Made by a program: the position numbers and the translations under genes. 64,000 nucleotides of DNA from Tetramitus jugosus (taxonomy: Eukaryota > Heterolobosea > Eutetramitea > Acrasida > Vahlkampfiidae), in contig OW569381.1 of assembly GCA_937625935.1 (NCBI GenBank), forward strand, positions 310,001 to 374,000, read 5' to 3'. The number at the start of each line of letters is the position of its first letter. Position 1 is the first letter of the stretch. The notes below the pieces were generated by a model that had not been told where the DNA came from, searched no databases, and saw only the letters and a list, made by a program, of their open reading frames with translations. Shown here piece by piece: positions 45,928 to 57,339 of the stretch.

Positions 45928-46173
45928 GTATCTTGATCATGTCGAATAAACACCCAAAAACTGAATATCCCGAATGTGCTTACGGAGTTATTGCTTTTGA
46001 GCGGCATAGAAACGAACTACAGTTTTTTTTGGGAGGGAACAAGAACAATTGAACTGCAGAACAACGGTGAGAGTGCTGAATCGATTCTGAATTACAAACA
46101 TCTCACACAAACGCGTTTTTCGCACGACCACCGATAGCACCTGTTGTAAAAGTTTTGTCGCACTATTGTCATC

Positions 46174-49100
46174 ATGTCAACATCAAACGGAGTTGTCTCC
46201 AACACACATCCGTTGGTCGAACTATCCTCTGGACATGATACTGCGACATCAAGGGTATCAAACTCCTCTCCACTTGAGAATAATCTTATCAATCACAGCA
46301 ACAGCAACAACAACAATCCACAATCTGTTGTCGAATTTGGTGATCCTACGAACAGCAACAGCAGCACTAGTAATAACAGCAGAAGAAAAACAGTCTTACT
46401 CTCATCACCTTCTTCTTCGCCCTTATTAGTTCCACCACTTTCACCAAAAAGCACATCCGCAGCAACATCCACATCGAATTACTCATCTGGTGCGAGACGT
46501 TTATTGCTTGTTCCCAATACAAAACCGCGTATTGCTGAAGTTACACTATCCAATTATCAAAACTATTCATTTTTACCGTTTCATTTCACAAACAGCAACA
46601 GCAACAACAGTAGTAAATCAACTCTTGTGAATCAGAATTATTGTGAAAGTCACCTTATTGAACTATTGACCAATCAACTGCTACAAATTTATTCATTGGA
46701 GGAACAACCACCACAACCGCACGAGAACACTACAACAACTATAACAACAATAATCGATTCACAATCATTATTTGAATCAGAGCAACAACAAGTAACATCT
46801 TTAGAAAAAATAACAACAATGGAATCTCATCAAATTGACTACAATCATCCAGTCGTAAAAACATTCCTAGACAACATTAACAACACATTGCAGTGTGCAT
46901 CTACGAGTGGCACTGATGCAAAGACATATGATACCATATGGCTTCAAATGGGTAACAAGGATCTTGCTACTGTATTTCTCACTGTTCTCATGGGAAAACT
47001 ATTGTTGACTGAACAGAGAGCCATACAGTACAGACAAAAGAGAAGGGAAATGGAACCATCAACGATCAATGATGGTGGTGATGTTTCGAACAGCAACAAC
47101 ACCAATGATGATTTCAATGAACTCAACAACAACAATAATAATACAAACAATAATAATAATAACAGTGGCAATGGACTTGGTGCTATTGCCAACAGCGCAA
47201 ATAACAACAGTGGACTCAATTTAAATGCAAGCAACAACAATGATCAAGACGATTTTTCTGTTCAAGAGGTATGAAGAGAGATGGAGTGAATAGGCATGCT
47301 TATGTTCATGCTTGTGTGTGTGTGTTTGTGTGTTTTGATATAGTTTCTGTGTTGACCATTTGTGCTCACACCATGGTCCAAACATTGCATATGAATGCAA
47401 ATACAATACACGTGTGTATATCATATAGGTTGTTGATTTGTTGCAATTGGGAACACACAAGTTTGATCCTCAACATCCATTGTTGATCAAGAGAAAGGAA
47501 TCAATCAAAAAGAGGTACTTTTATCATTGTGCAATTGCTTTTTCACTGTTTGTTGTCACTCACCCAATCACTCATTCACTCACTCAATCACTTTTCATAT
47601 TATTGATGACTATAATAACTTAGACGTGCAAGAAGTTTGGTGATACAGACAGAGGAGACACTGTCAAAGGAGGATGTGGAGCGTGCAGTGAGTGCCAATC
47701 AAGAAGCCATGTTGGGTAGTGGTGGTGATGATTCATCAGATGGCCCCAATGTTGTTTCCTATGGAGATTTCTCTGCGACACGTGATGACAGTATTGACGA
47801 ACGCATCAACTTCCATTTCAACACAAGTCTCCAGAACGATAGAGGACTCTTTTCAGAGAAACAGTTCAGAGAGAGAACTGCAATCATGAACTCTATTCTC
47901 TATGTTTCACTGTTTTATCGATTTGACCACTTGAATCCATCGCTGTTGGATGTCATGGACAAGTGGAGACAAACTAGAACACAACAAGTTCAACAAAACA
48001 CACAAATCGTGTCTGACAATGTGTCTGATGAGATGAGAGATGTTTTGTGTCCTCCAATCGAGGCACTGTACAAGTATTTGCAATTGTGTGCTGATTATGA
48101 TGTTGTGAGTGATATGGATGTGACATTGAGGCCTCAATTGAGCACAAGCGATCCATTGGCTACGATTGGTAGCTACGTGTACACTAGATTGCAGACCATT
48201 TGTCGGATTCCAAGGTACACTGAGAACGTGTTGGGTGATTTGATCATTTTGCTGAGATCTTGCTCCACCAATCAAGCCTACCTGTCTGACCATTATGACC
48301 CTATTGCACTCAAGAACTCACTGAATTTGACAAAGCTCATTCTGTCTCAATTGTACATTGAACGAGAGTCGCCAAAGTTGGCTGAACTGTCTGGTGTTTT
48401 GAAGGCCTATTTCCTTGAGCCACTACCAATTGGAGCGATGGTACATGATGTTTTGCGCATGTGTCAACAATTACAAAAGGATCCTGGTTGTCTTATGAGA
48501 GAGCGATTTGAGAGGTCGATTAGACAGTGCAAGGACCCAAAGAATGGTATTGATAAGATTGACAGACCTCGCAAAGTTTATGTCTTTTACAATCCATTGT
48601 CAAAGAAGGCTCATCACCTGCTCGATCGTATTGATATTTATCCTGATGGAACAGCTCATTTTGACATTGTTGCTACAAAGGCCAATCTCGTATTGAACGT
48701 CTTTTCTCAATCAGGCAACAATGATCTTGTGGCTGCAAGTCATGAGTTGTATCAAAAAGTGCTTCCTGAGACTCTGGCCCAACAGTATGCCAAAGCCACA
48801 AAGAACAGTCTGAATCCAGCTGAACTCAAATTCCTAAAGGACGAGCTTCTCAAGCACCCAGCACAGACAACACCACCAACATACAAGAGATGTGAGTCAC
48901 CAAAGATGCCAGAGGCAGAGTTTGAATACATTGCACTTCCAGAGGAGAGAAATCTTGCCGAATTGGAGAGAGAAGCCAAAATCTTCCCTCGATGTGGATT
49001 CTACAGCAAATTGCTTAATGTACTAGACAGAGCAAGAAACGAGTCTGGATTACCAAGTGACTCTGACGAAACTCTAATGGTAGATGTTGCTATTGCTGGA

Positions 49101-50174
49101 GGCAGTGGTACTCTTCAATACTTTGTTCATTCACTGTTTTTGGCTAATCGCTTAAAGGTATTGACTGAGAAGAGACCACAGATTGACTTCAAAGTGTTCC
49201 TGATACCATTAGGAGAGAACAATTATTTGTCCAATTGGCTGGAGAAGTATGATGGATGGTTCTCGCGACACGTTCATCAGCCAATACAGTCCTCACTGCC
49301 ACTTCTCCCCTATTTGAGAACATCTAATGCCAACAGAGCAATCATTGCTCGATCGAATATGAAACTGGCACGAGAGTCGACGATCAAGAGAAGCAACACA
49401 GTTATTATGACGAGTGGAAAGAGATATGCGCCTCTTGATGCTGCAATAATCACACAATACAAGCCTCCAAAGAAGTTCTTGACTCCTCACAGATTCATGG
49501 AGAGTATGTTGAGTGATTTTGTGACTGATGCCAGCACCTCATATCCAGTTCACATTTATAACGCACAATTCCTATGTAATGAAGTGGTGACGATCACTGA
49601 TCCAAGTGGAGGCAACAAGACCAGTCAGCAAAAGTCGAGAAAAGTGAAGGAATATATTTCACTGTCCTTCTGTCAGAGAATCGACATTGGTATTGTCGCG
49701 GATGCCTATCAATTTGCCAAGGACGAAAGAATCGAGGGCACACCATTGGAGGAATTGTTGTGTCACAGAAATTTCAGGTATCAAGCTCCACCATTGTCTG
49801 TCAGCTATGTTCCAATGGATCCAACAGGTGAAATCAATCGATCCTCTGAGATTAACGAACAATCCAAGGTTTATCAGAACATCTCCATCATATCATGCAG
49901 TTCGTTTGGAGATCGAGGCAGTTTGGTCAGCCCAAGTCAACCTTGGCTCGAAGTGTTCGCTGAGAACATAACAACAAAGAAGAAATCCAAACTAAGAGAC
50001 TGTGACCTCGGTACTAATTATCATGTTGGTAGCATTAGTATCGAAAGTACAACTCATCAACAATTCAGTGTACTATTGGATGGAGAGCTGTATGGACCAT
50101 TCCACAAGATGATCATCAATGCATCCACCCAAACATTCAACCTACAGACATTCTCCAATATCGACGTGTACTAA
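46174..50174 (+). CDS. PACS-like (phosphofurin acidic cluster sorting) protein
   Basis: Exons 46174-47268, 47429-47514 and 47624-50174 join across introns of 160 nt and 109 nt to 1243 residues in frame. The C-terminal third resembles the PACS-1 C-terminal domain: DVAIAGGSGTLQYFVHSLF, FKVFLIPLGENNYLSNWLEKYD, YPVHIYNAQFL, APPLSVSYVPMD and FSVLLDGELYGPF align in the same order as in animal PACS. PACS proteins sort membrane cargo between Golgi, endosomes and organelles. The N-terminal 360 residues are Asn/Ser-rich and I do not see the furin-binding (FBR) region. A helical region at about 400-560 is unassigned. Family placement rests on motif order and should be treated as probable. Confidence 0.68.
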
Positions 50175-50283
50175 ATCAAACTCACCAGAGTAAACTAATT
50201 TCTCCTCCTATGCCGAATTTTTACTGCTTCTTTCTACAGTTTTTTTTGAATCAGCATGATAAAAAGAACAAGAAAAAAAAGAT

Positions 50284-51028
50284 ATGACCACTGTATCTCC
50301 ATCTCTCTCAATAGGAACTCCAAGGAGGACCCTATCTCCTATTCATACGAGCTTGTCACCTCTCCGATTGAGCACTCCACGGAGTGCCTCTTCTCCGAGC
50401 AGATCGAATGGAACTCCAATGAAGTCATTCCATCATCATGTTGCATCATCTACTTCTGTCAGTAGACTAACAAACTCTTCTCAAGATATATTCTCTAGAC
50501 ATGACTTATTGATCAAGCAGGTATGCAGCACTTTGAGTTCTTTATTTCCAAAACCTCACATTCTCATACCCCCTTCAATTCTTCCTCTCATAGATGGATC
50601 GCCAAAGAGCTGAGGTGTTCCAAAGAATTCAAGAACGAGTACAAAGAGCAAAGAATGTGACTCAACAGTGTTCTGACCAGATTCACTTACTCACTTCACA
50701 AATCGCTCAAATGGAAGATAAGATTGCAGAAACAAGAGAGTTTCACTTCAAGAATGTACTTTTAGGATCAATGACTCTTAGTGGGAATGGCACGGAGTCA
50801 TTTGATGACGACCTGGAAGGAGATGAAGAGTTTAATGATGTATCCTTCAAAGCCTCTCCAATGAAGGCAACCACCAACTCAATGCACACTCACCATGACA
50901 CTGTGTCTAATCTGTCCGATGAAAGCATGGAAAACTTTGATCAAGAAGTGAGAGATGCTGAAGAACTCTTCGAGGAGGAACCCTTGGCAGACATTGGAAA
51001 GGAATTGAACAACTCCGAACATGTCTAG
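50284..51028 (+). CDS. Hypothetical SP/TP-rich coiled-coil protein
   Basis: Exons 50284-50520 and 50594-51028 join across a 73-nt intron (GTATGC to TCATAG) to 223 residues. The N-terminal 60 residues contain many Ser-Pro and Thr-Pro sites in repeated short motifs (GTPRR, RLSTPRS, GTPMKS), candidates for proline-directed kinases. Residues about 80-125 form a probable coiled coil (RQRAEVFQRIQERVQRAK). The C-terminus is acidic (DAEELFEEEPLADI). I do not recognise the family. AATAAA follows about 20 bases after the stop. Confidence 0.7.
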
Positions 51029-51376
51029 CGGACGTTGATCACCCAATAAAGTGAATCACCGACTCCAAAAATCTTCATTTCCCCCAACAAGAAATCTTCA
51101 GACATTGTCATTCAGGGGACTGTGGGAGGATCAAATTCAAAACGCAGCCGAATAGCAACCCCTCCGTAATCAGATATCAAGCTAAAGCAGGCGAGATTCA
51201 CCAGCTGGAAGGTGGTGGAAAAACAAACTAAAAACCTGGTGTTGGGAATGGTGTGTGCTGCTCTGAAAGAAAAAAGTTCACACGCAAGATAGAGCCGCCA
51301 GCACAGAGAATCACACAAACAACAAACAAACAAACAACACAAACAAAAAAGTCACATTGCACTTTTGACACACAAA
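51029..51376. other. Intergenic region upstream of the Zn2Cys6 gene
   Basis: No gene is seen. The last 70 bases are made of CAAACAAA-type repeats before the ATG at 51377, like other leaders here. Confidence 0.4.
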
Positions 51377-53254
51377 ATGACAATCAACAACAATGATGAA
51401 GAAATGAATGGTAGTGATTCAAGTACCACCACGACTACTACCACACCAACAACAACAACAACAATAACACCAACAACAATAACAACAACCGCAGTCAAGA
51501 AGAGAAAGTATAATGAAGCATGTACAGAATGCAGAAGATCACACAAGGCTTGTTCAGGTGCCAGACCATGTGAACGGTGCATCAAGATGAACATGGCTGA
51601 CAAGTGTAAATCAATGGAGAGAAAACAGAGAATCATGTCCAGCAAGAGATGGTACAATTATCAAGTGAATCAACAAGACGATGGTAGTGTATCCATTCAG
51701 AATAGATACACGAGAGAAGATGTTCCCATTACTCCTGATGATTATGATGATCATGATGATGATACTCCTACTAGTAGTACGACTTCTGCTGCTGCTGCTA
51801 CTGCTGCAACTGGTAGTGATACTAGTACTACTAGTACTAGTACAAAGAGTGATAATAGCAATAGTAGTCATCCAACATTCACACACTATTTGGACAGAGG
51901 AGGTGGACGACATGGATCATCATCATTTGGTGACTCGTGTCTAGGACTAGGTGGTGGTGGTGGTGGTGTTACTAGTTGTCCAGTGGCTCATCATTCATCA
52001 TCAAGCACAAGTGCTGCAATGATGCACCATCGTTACTCTCATGATCGCTCAACACCATCATCATCATCATCGAATGCCATTGGTTATGCACCTCATATGA
52101 TGAGTCACAATAGTAGTAGTAGTAGTCATAGTAGTGCTGCTCCTCCTACTCATTCTCCTCATCGTTCCTATCACTACAATTACAGTACAGCTGCTGCAGC
52201 TGCTGCTCTTCAAAAGAATAGACATCATCCCTACCAATATCATCCTTCTTCACACTATCATCCATCACTATCATCATCATCATCACCATTGCCATTGCCA
52301 TCACCCTCATTGCAACCACATCAGTATCCACACTTGTCATCATCATATGATCGGTATGGACCACCACCACCTTCACCTTCACCGTATCATCGATACACCA
52401 GTCATCATCAACACCATTACCCTCATCCATATGATGCTGATGGTGATCATCGAATGTCATCAACACCATCTACACCGACGACACCTCTATCAGCAACATC
52501 ATCAATTGCAACAACACCAACAACACCAATTGCATCACAGTGTCCTCACTATTATGATCAATGTTTTGGTAGTCACAGTCATCCTCATCCTCATTCTCAA
52601 CAACATTCTCAACATTATGCCCACAATCATTATTCCATGATGGACAGACACTATCACCATCATCATCAACAGCAACAACAGCAACAACAACAACATTTGT
52701 CATATAGAGATCGATACTATCGCGCATCTCCTGCTGCTCCTCATCATAGACACTATCAGTATCATCCATCATCTTCATCATCGTCCTATTCTCTACCACC
52801 ATCATCACTGGCATCCTATTGCCCTCATCTCAACTTGTCTGTGCCTACACCATCCATTGCTCATCATCATAACAGTAGCCATAACAATAGTAGAACAGTA
52901 CAATCAAGTACACCAGCTTATCGTACTACATCATGTGCTGCTTCTTTGAATCCTAGTGATGATACTGATAAATCATCAATCGCAACATCTGATGATAAGA
53001 TGGATAATCATAAGCACAAGGTGCCATCACCCATTGCATCACTATCATCACTATCATCATCATCATCGCCAACAACAACATGCAGTATGATGAATGATGT
53101 TTCTTTGAACACAACAAATACGACTGTGAAGAATACGGCACCATCGCCATTATCATCACCTCGACTACCGAGTATACATGAGATGATGAGTTTGCAACCA
53201 TCATCTGCTTCTTCTGCTTCTTCCACTACTACTACAACGACATCATCCCTATAA
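51377..53254 (+). CDS. Zn(II)2Cys6 binuclear-cluster transcription factor
   Basis: The 625-residue protein has one zinc cluster at about residues 47-75. ACTECRRSHKAC is followed by ARPCERC and a final Cys in KMNMADKC, giving C-x2-C-x6-C-x5-C-x2-C-x8-C, the GAL4-type pattern, preceded by a basic KKRKY. Thr/Pro runs come before it. The rest is almost entirely Ser/His/Pro/Thr/Tyr/Gln low complexity with no fungal-type middle homology region seen. The ATG at 51377 is chosen; an upstream TTG at 51365 is in frame but unlikely. Stop codon is TAAA. A sequence-specific DNA-binding role is inferred from the cluster alone. Confidence 0.85.
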   Translation: MTINNNDEEMNGSDSSTTTTTTTPTTTTTITPTTITTTAVKKRKYNEACTECRRSHKACSGARPCERCIKMNMADKCKSMERKQRIMSSKRWYNYQVNQQDDGSVSIQNRYTREDVPITPDDYDDHDDDTPTSSTTSAAAATAATGSDTSTTSTSTKSDNSNSSHPTFTHYLDRGGGRHGSSSFGDSCLGLGGGGGGVTSCPVAHHSSSSTSAAMMHHRYSHDRSTPSSSSSNAIGYAPHMMSHNSSSSSHSSAAPPTHSPHRSYHYNYSTAAAAAALQKNRHHPYQYHPSSHYHPSLSSSSSPLPLPSPSLQPHQYPHLSSSYDRYGPPPPSPSPYHRYTSHHQHHYPHPYDADGDHRMSSTPSTPTTPLSATSSIATTPTTPIASQCPHYYDQCFGSHSHPHPHSQQHSQHYAHNHYSMMDRHYHHHHQQQQQQQQQHLSYRDRYYRASPAAPHHRHYQYHPSSSSSSYSLPPSSLASYCPHLNLSVPTPSIAHHHNSSHNNSRTVQSSTPAYRTTSCAASLNPSDDTDKSSIATSDDKMDNHKHKVPSPIASLSSLSSSSSPTTTCSMMNDVSLNTTNTTVKNTAPSPLSSPRLPSIHEMMSLQPSSASSASSTTTTTTSSL

Positions 53255-53621
53255 ACTTATTTTTTAGTTCGTGTTTGTTGTTGTTGTGTTCGTCATCAGA
53301 TTCGAAATACAATCTCAGGTCCAGTTCTCTGACTGGGGGAAATCCATCATGCGCATGCGGACCATTCCCCACCAAGAAAACAACCAATCAGAACCGACAG
53401 TTCGTGTTTGCCAATTTTTTCACATGTTGTTCCACACACGTGAATGACCAAAAAACAATAACAACAATAACAACATTTATCCTTCACACAATCAATATTT
53501 ATTTTTGAAGAAAACAGAGACAGACATTGTGACCGTCAACTCCACATCCATTCCAACCAAACTCTCACCACACACACACATGAGACACACATAATTTGAT
53601 GAACACGTACACAAAAAAATA
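53255..53621. other. Intergenic region upstream of the acyl-CoA synthetase gene
   Basis: No gene is supported. It contains A-rich and CA-rich leader-like sequence; an 80-codon frame at 53275-53508 has no ATG-linked features and no recognisable product. Confidence 0.4.
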
Positions 53622-56600
53622 ATGAGAAACAATCAACGCTTTCAACAACAACAGAAATCAAAGAAAACAGCCAAACACTATCTCATTTATGTGAGAAATG
53701 TAATTCTTCAGATTGCAGTCTTTCTCATCAATCTTCTCGACTTTGTATTGTATTACGCAATTGCTTGTATACGGTTGTTGAACCAGTTGCGCATTCGAAT
53801 CCTACTATTTGTTCATTCCATTACGACACTCTATGACAACAATCATAACAATCATGTTCATACTATGAATGATCAGACAAATGATATGAATGATAGTAGT
53901 AGCCGCAACAACAAGTGGAGTGATATGAATTGTTATCCCTATGTTTTGAACAAGGTACTATCATCACCATCCTTTGCATCATCACCACCACCTATATTAT
54001 CATCATCATCATCATCATCAACAACAGCACCCAATTCATCATCATCCATCATTAGTGATCTCCAGGGCATATTCAATGATCGATTATTGTATTCTGACAT
54101 TTATGTTGATTCCATGACCAAAACACCACCACATCATCACAATCATCATCACAATCAACAGGAGAAGAGTACTGTTATTCTATCACAGAGTTCTCTCTTG
54201 TCATCACATTCATCATCCAATGGTTCATCACAATCACAATCACCACCACCTACACAATTGAAGGCATTGAAACCATTGACAATGAATCATAGGACAATTG
54301 AAACACTGGATCAATTGTTTGATGCATGTGTAGAGAGATTTAGTCATCGATTGTGTCTCGGTGTTCGATCATCTCACTCTCCTCAATATCATTATTACAC
54401 CTATGGACAAATCAATCAACAATTGCAGTGTTTGATACAATCGATTCAACGACATGTCATTATTCCATCTTCATCATCATCATCGCCATCATCATCACCA
54501 TCATCATCAACTCATTATCACCCATATCCACATCAGTATCAACATTATCAGATGCCATCTGCTTCTTCTTCACCTTTATCATCATCATCATTATTCACTT
54601 CTCCAATGTCATCATCACCATCATCATCATCATTCACATCCAATGCATCATCACCACAGTTGTTGTTTGGCATGTTTGAAGAAACAAGATTAGAATCACT
54701 CTTGTTCCTCCAAATGTGCTTCCATTGCAACATACCTGTCGTCACAGTGTATGCCAATCTAGGTGATGAGGCATTGATTAGTGCCATTCATGAAACCAAA
54801 GTATCACTCATATTGATCAATGAACAGCAATTGTCAAAGTATGAACAATTGATTCTCAACAGATCATGTCACTCTATTCGAACCATTATTCTCATTAGAC
54901 AACAAGAATCACAATCATCATCAACTACCATGTATTCACATTCTGATAGTGATTATGACAATGATGATCATCAAATGACGAACGGTACGAGTAGTGGTAG
55001 TGGTGGACAACAACGACAAATGAGTGACATGATACACTCACTCAACAATCATCAGATTTCAGTGTATTACTATGATCAATTGATACTTGAACAACAACAA
55101 CAACAACTGCATGCAACAAGTATTGTGCGGTCAAAGCCCCATGATACAGCACTCATCATGTACACGAGTGGTACAGTAGATGTCCCGCGAGGTGTCATGT
55201 TATCACATGAGAATTTGTTGACATCTGTATTGTCTGTCGATATAGGACTGTATGCTCATGACCCATCTCACATTCATCACCATTTGCATTCTCTCCTCAA
55301 GAATCATCATGGTGGAGATTATGATGTGGATCACGATGTGGATGATGTGGATGATGATAGTAGTAGTAGTAGTCATAGTAGTAGTAATACTAGTAGTCGG
55401 AGTAGTCATACGAATAGTAGTGTGGATGAAGATGAAGGGAATCAGAGTGTCTATTGTGCGTTCTTGCCCTTGTCTCACATTTTAGAAGTTGTTGCAGAGC
55501 ATGTCATACTGTACAGAGGTGGACGAATCGGTTACTCGTCTCCCAAGACACTACTCCCCAGAACCATTTCTCTCAATCATCCTCATCATCAACTTTATTC
55601 AACTACTGCCGGTAATGGTAAGAATAATACGAATACAACCATTACAACAACAACAACAATAGGTGATTTACAATTGATACGACCAACATTGTTAATTGCA
55701 GTTCCACGTGTCTATGAAGGCATCAGAAGAAACATATTGGACCATATTCAACAACATAGGAATCAATTGTTTCAACTCTTGTTCCACCATGCCTACCAGA
55801 GCAAGCGCAGAGCACTGCTGTTGCAGCACAGGGATACTCCACTGTGGAATTTTTTGATTTTCAATCGTTTAAAGAATGATGCCAAAATGGCCAGCCACTC
55901 CATTCGATTGTTCCTCTCTGGTGGAGCACCACTGAGCAAGGAGACACAAGAGTTTATGAGAATATGCTTCAGTTGTCCCGTGTTGCAAGGTTATGGATTG
56001 ACAGAGACGAGTGCATCGTGCATGGTACAGAATGTCTATCATCCTTTTCAATCGCAGAGTGTAGGTTGTCCGATGGCTGGTGCTCAAATTCGTCTCGTGC
56101 CCGTACCAGACATGAACTACCACGTCTCAGCCACTCCACTCCAGTCATCATCATTGAGTCACAGTAGTGGTGGAATTGCTCATTACTTGTACTCATCACA
56201 CAGTCAATCAAAGGGATTTTATCGATTTCGTCGATTCCCCATTGGCAATCGTGGTCATCATCACCATCAGTCACAGTATGACACCGCAGGTAGAGATTCC
56301 AACTTTGACTATGATCCTCATCACGGTTCCTCTTCGTGCGGTGAGATACAAGTCAAAGGCCCCACACTCTTCCAAGGCTATTTCCAGAGACCTGATCAAA
56401 CAGAGCAGGCATTTACATGGGATGGCTGGTTCTGTACCGGTGATATTGGTCAACTAAATTCCAATGGTACATTCTCCATCATTGACCGGAAGAAGAATCT
56501 GGTCAAGTTGTCACACGGAGAGTACATTGCACTGGAGAGACTGGAGAATATCTATGCACATTCACCGTTTGTTTCACCTCAGGGCATTTGTGTCTATGGT

Positions 56601-57008
56601 GACAGTTACAGAGATTATCCCGTGGCCATCATTCTTCCACAGCGCACATATCTGATTGCATGGGCACAACAGAACAATATTGATTTTAATCACATTGAAG
56701 AACTGTGCACGAACAAGAGAGTGTTGAAGGCTGTGCTCGAAGATTTGCGCTTATGTGGTCAGAGAGCTGGATTAAAGCGGTTCGAGATTGTGCGCAATGT
56801 ACGATTGCTAATGGATGAGTGGACCGTGGACAATGGATTGTTGACTGGTACAATGAAGATGAAGCGAAATGTCTTGGTGAAGCACTACAAGACGCACATT
56901 GATGCCATGTATGGTCGAGTGCCCAACTCAAACATGCAACCATCGAGATCGCTGCCCTCCTCATCTCCTTCGTCTCTCGCAAGGAAGATGGGCTGTCATC
57001 ATCAATAA
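53622..57008 (+). CDS. Long-chain acyl-CoA synthetase-like AMP-forming enzyme, expanded
   Basis: The enzyme class activates fatty acids to acyl-CoA through an acyl-AMP. The 1128-residue product is far longer than the usual 650-750 because of Ser/His/Pro/Asp runs (about residues 85-215, 285-345, 435-465 and 555-605). A hydrophobic N-terminus (residues about 22-55) suggests a membrane anchor. Motifs in order: AMP-binding loop MYTSGTVDVPRG (about 512-523), PLSHILEVVAEH, AVPRVYEGIRRN, FLSGGAPLSKET, GYGLTET (about 788), WFCTGDIGQL, IIDRKKNLVKLSHGEY, and a C-terminal TGTMKMKRNVLVKHY with the adenylation-domain lysine region. The phosphate loop differs from the usual TSGTTG.PKG. Order and adenine motifs favour an ACSL-type enzyme; activity is uncertain. 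The stop overlaps AATAAA. Confidence 0.85.
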   Translation: MRNNQRFQQQQKSKKTAKHYLIYVRNVILQIAVFLINLLDFVLYYAIACIRLLNQLRIRILLFVHSITTLYDNNHNNHVHTMNDQTNDMNDSSSRNNKWSDMNCYPYVLNKVLSSPSFASSPPPILSSSSSSSTTAPNSSSSIISDLQGIFNDRLLYSDIYVDSMTKTPPHHHNHHHNQQEKSTVILSQSSLLSSHSSSNGSSQSQSPPPTQLKALKPLTMNHRTIETLDQLFDACVERFSHRLCLGVRSSHSPQYHYYTYGQINQQLQCLIQSIQRHVIIPSSSSSSPSSSPSSSTHYHPYPHQYQHYQMPSASSSPLSSSSLFTSPMSSSPSSSSFTSNASSPQLLFGMFEETRLESLLFLQMCFHCNIPVVTVYANLGDEALISAIHETKVSLILINEQQLSKYEQLILNRSCHSIRTIILIRQQESQSSSTTMYSHSDSDYDNDDHQMTNGTSSGSGGQQRQMSDMIHSLNNHQISVYYYDQLILEQQQQQLHATSIVRSKPHDTALIMYTSGTVDVPRGVMLSHENLLTSVLSVDIGLYAHDPSHIHHHLHSLLKNHHGGDYDVDHDVDDVDDDSSSSSHSSSNTSSRSSHTNSSVDEDEGNQSVYCAFLPLSHILEVVAEHVILYRGGRIGYSSPKTLLPRTISLNHPHHQLYSTTAGNGKNNTNTTITTTTTIGDLQLIRPTLLIAVPRVYEGIRRNILDHIQQHRNQLFQLLFHHAYQSKRRALLLQHRDTPLWNFLIFNRLKNDAKMASHSIRLFLSGGAPLSKETQEFMRICFSCPVLQGYGLTETSASCMVQNVYHPFQSQSVGCPMAGAQIRLVPVPDMNYHVSATPLQSSSLSHSSGGIAHYLYSSHSQSKGFYRFRRFPIGNRGHHHHQSQYDTAGRDSNFDYDPHHGSSSCGEIQVKGPTLFQGYFQRPDQTEQAFTWDGWFCTGDIGQLNSNGTFSIIDRKKNLVKLSHGEYIALERLENIYAHSPFVSPQGICVYGDSYRDYPVAIILPQRTYLIAWAQQNNIDFNHIEELCTNKRVLKAVLEDLRLCGQRAGLKRFEIVRNVRLLMDEWTVDNGLLTGTMKMKRNVLVKHYKTHIDAMYGRVPNSNMQPSRSLPSSSPSSLARKMGCHHQ

Positions 57009-57011
57009 ACA

Positions 57012-57206
57012 TCATGTAAGAGACGTTTTACAATTTTTGTGATCAGCACATCCTCCACACATGTCCATTTCCTTCCAACTGTTGACTGTCCTATATTTAT
57101 CGGACGGTTGACTTTGAAAAATAATTGGCTTGATCTTTGCCGTTTTCTCCTTATCCAAAGATTCGAGTATCACAAGCATGTGTAAAATTGCAACCAACAA
57201 CTGCAT
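57012..57206 (-). CDS. Small hypothetical protein with Cys/His cluster
   Basis: A 64-codon frame starts at ATG 57206. The product begins with a hydrophobic helix (MQLLVAILHMLVILESL), continues with a basic Lys segment and ends with MCGGCADHKNCKTSLT, a C-x2-C-x5-C arrangement that might bind metal. It ends 3 bp after the convergent acyl-CoA synthetase stop and is divergent from the ARID gene. I do not recognise it. It may instead be untranslated sequence. Confidence 0.4.
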   Translation of the reverse strand: MQLLVAILHMLVILESLDKEKTAKIKPIIFQSQPSDKYRTVNSWKEMDMCGGCADHKNCKTSLT

Positions 57207-57339
57207 TAATTATACACTCAATTGATCATTACAAGGTACATACTGATTGAATTCACAAACTTGAGGAATACAACACAACAACAATTCAATTCATTAGATT
57301 TTGAGCAAAATTCGAGATCTTCATTCCCTTGCTAGAAAC

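Noticed and set aside
55200-55480. Possible microsatellite or CRISPR-like array of GATG/AGT units
   Set aside because: It is trinucleotide-biased coding sequence for Asp/Ser runs inside the acyl-CoA synthetase, with no spacer-repeat structure.
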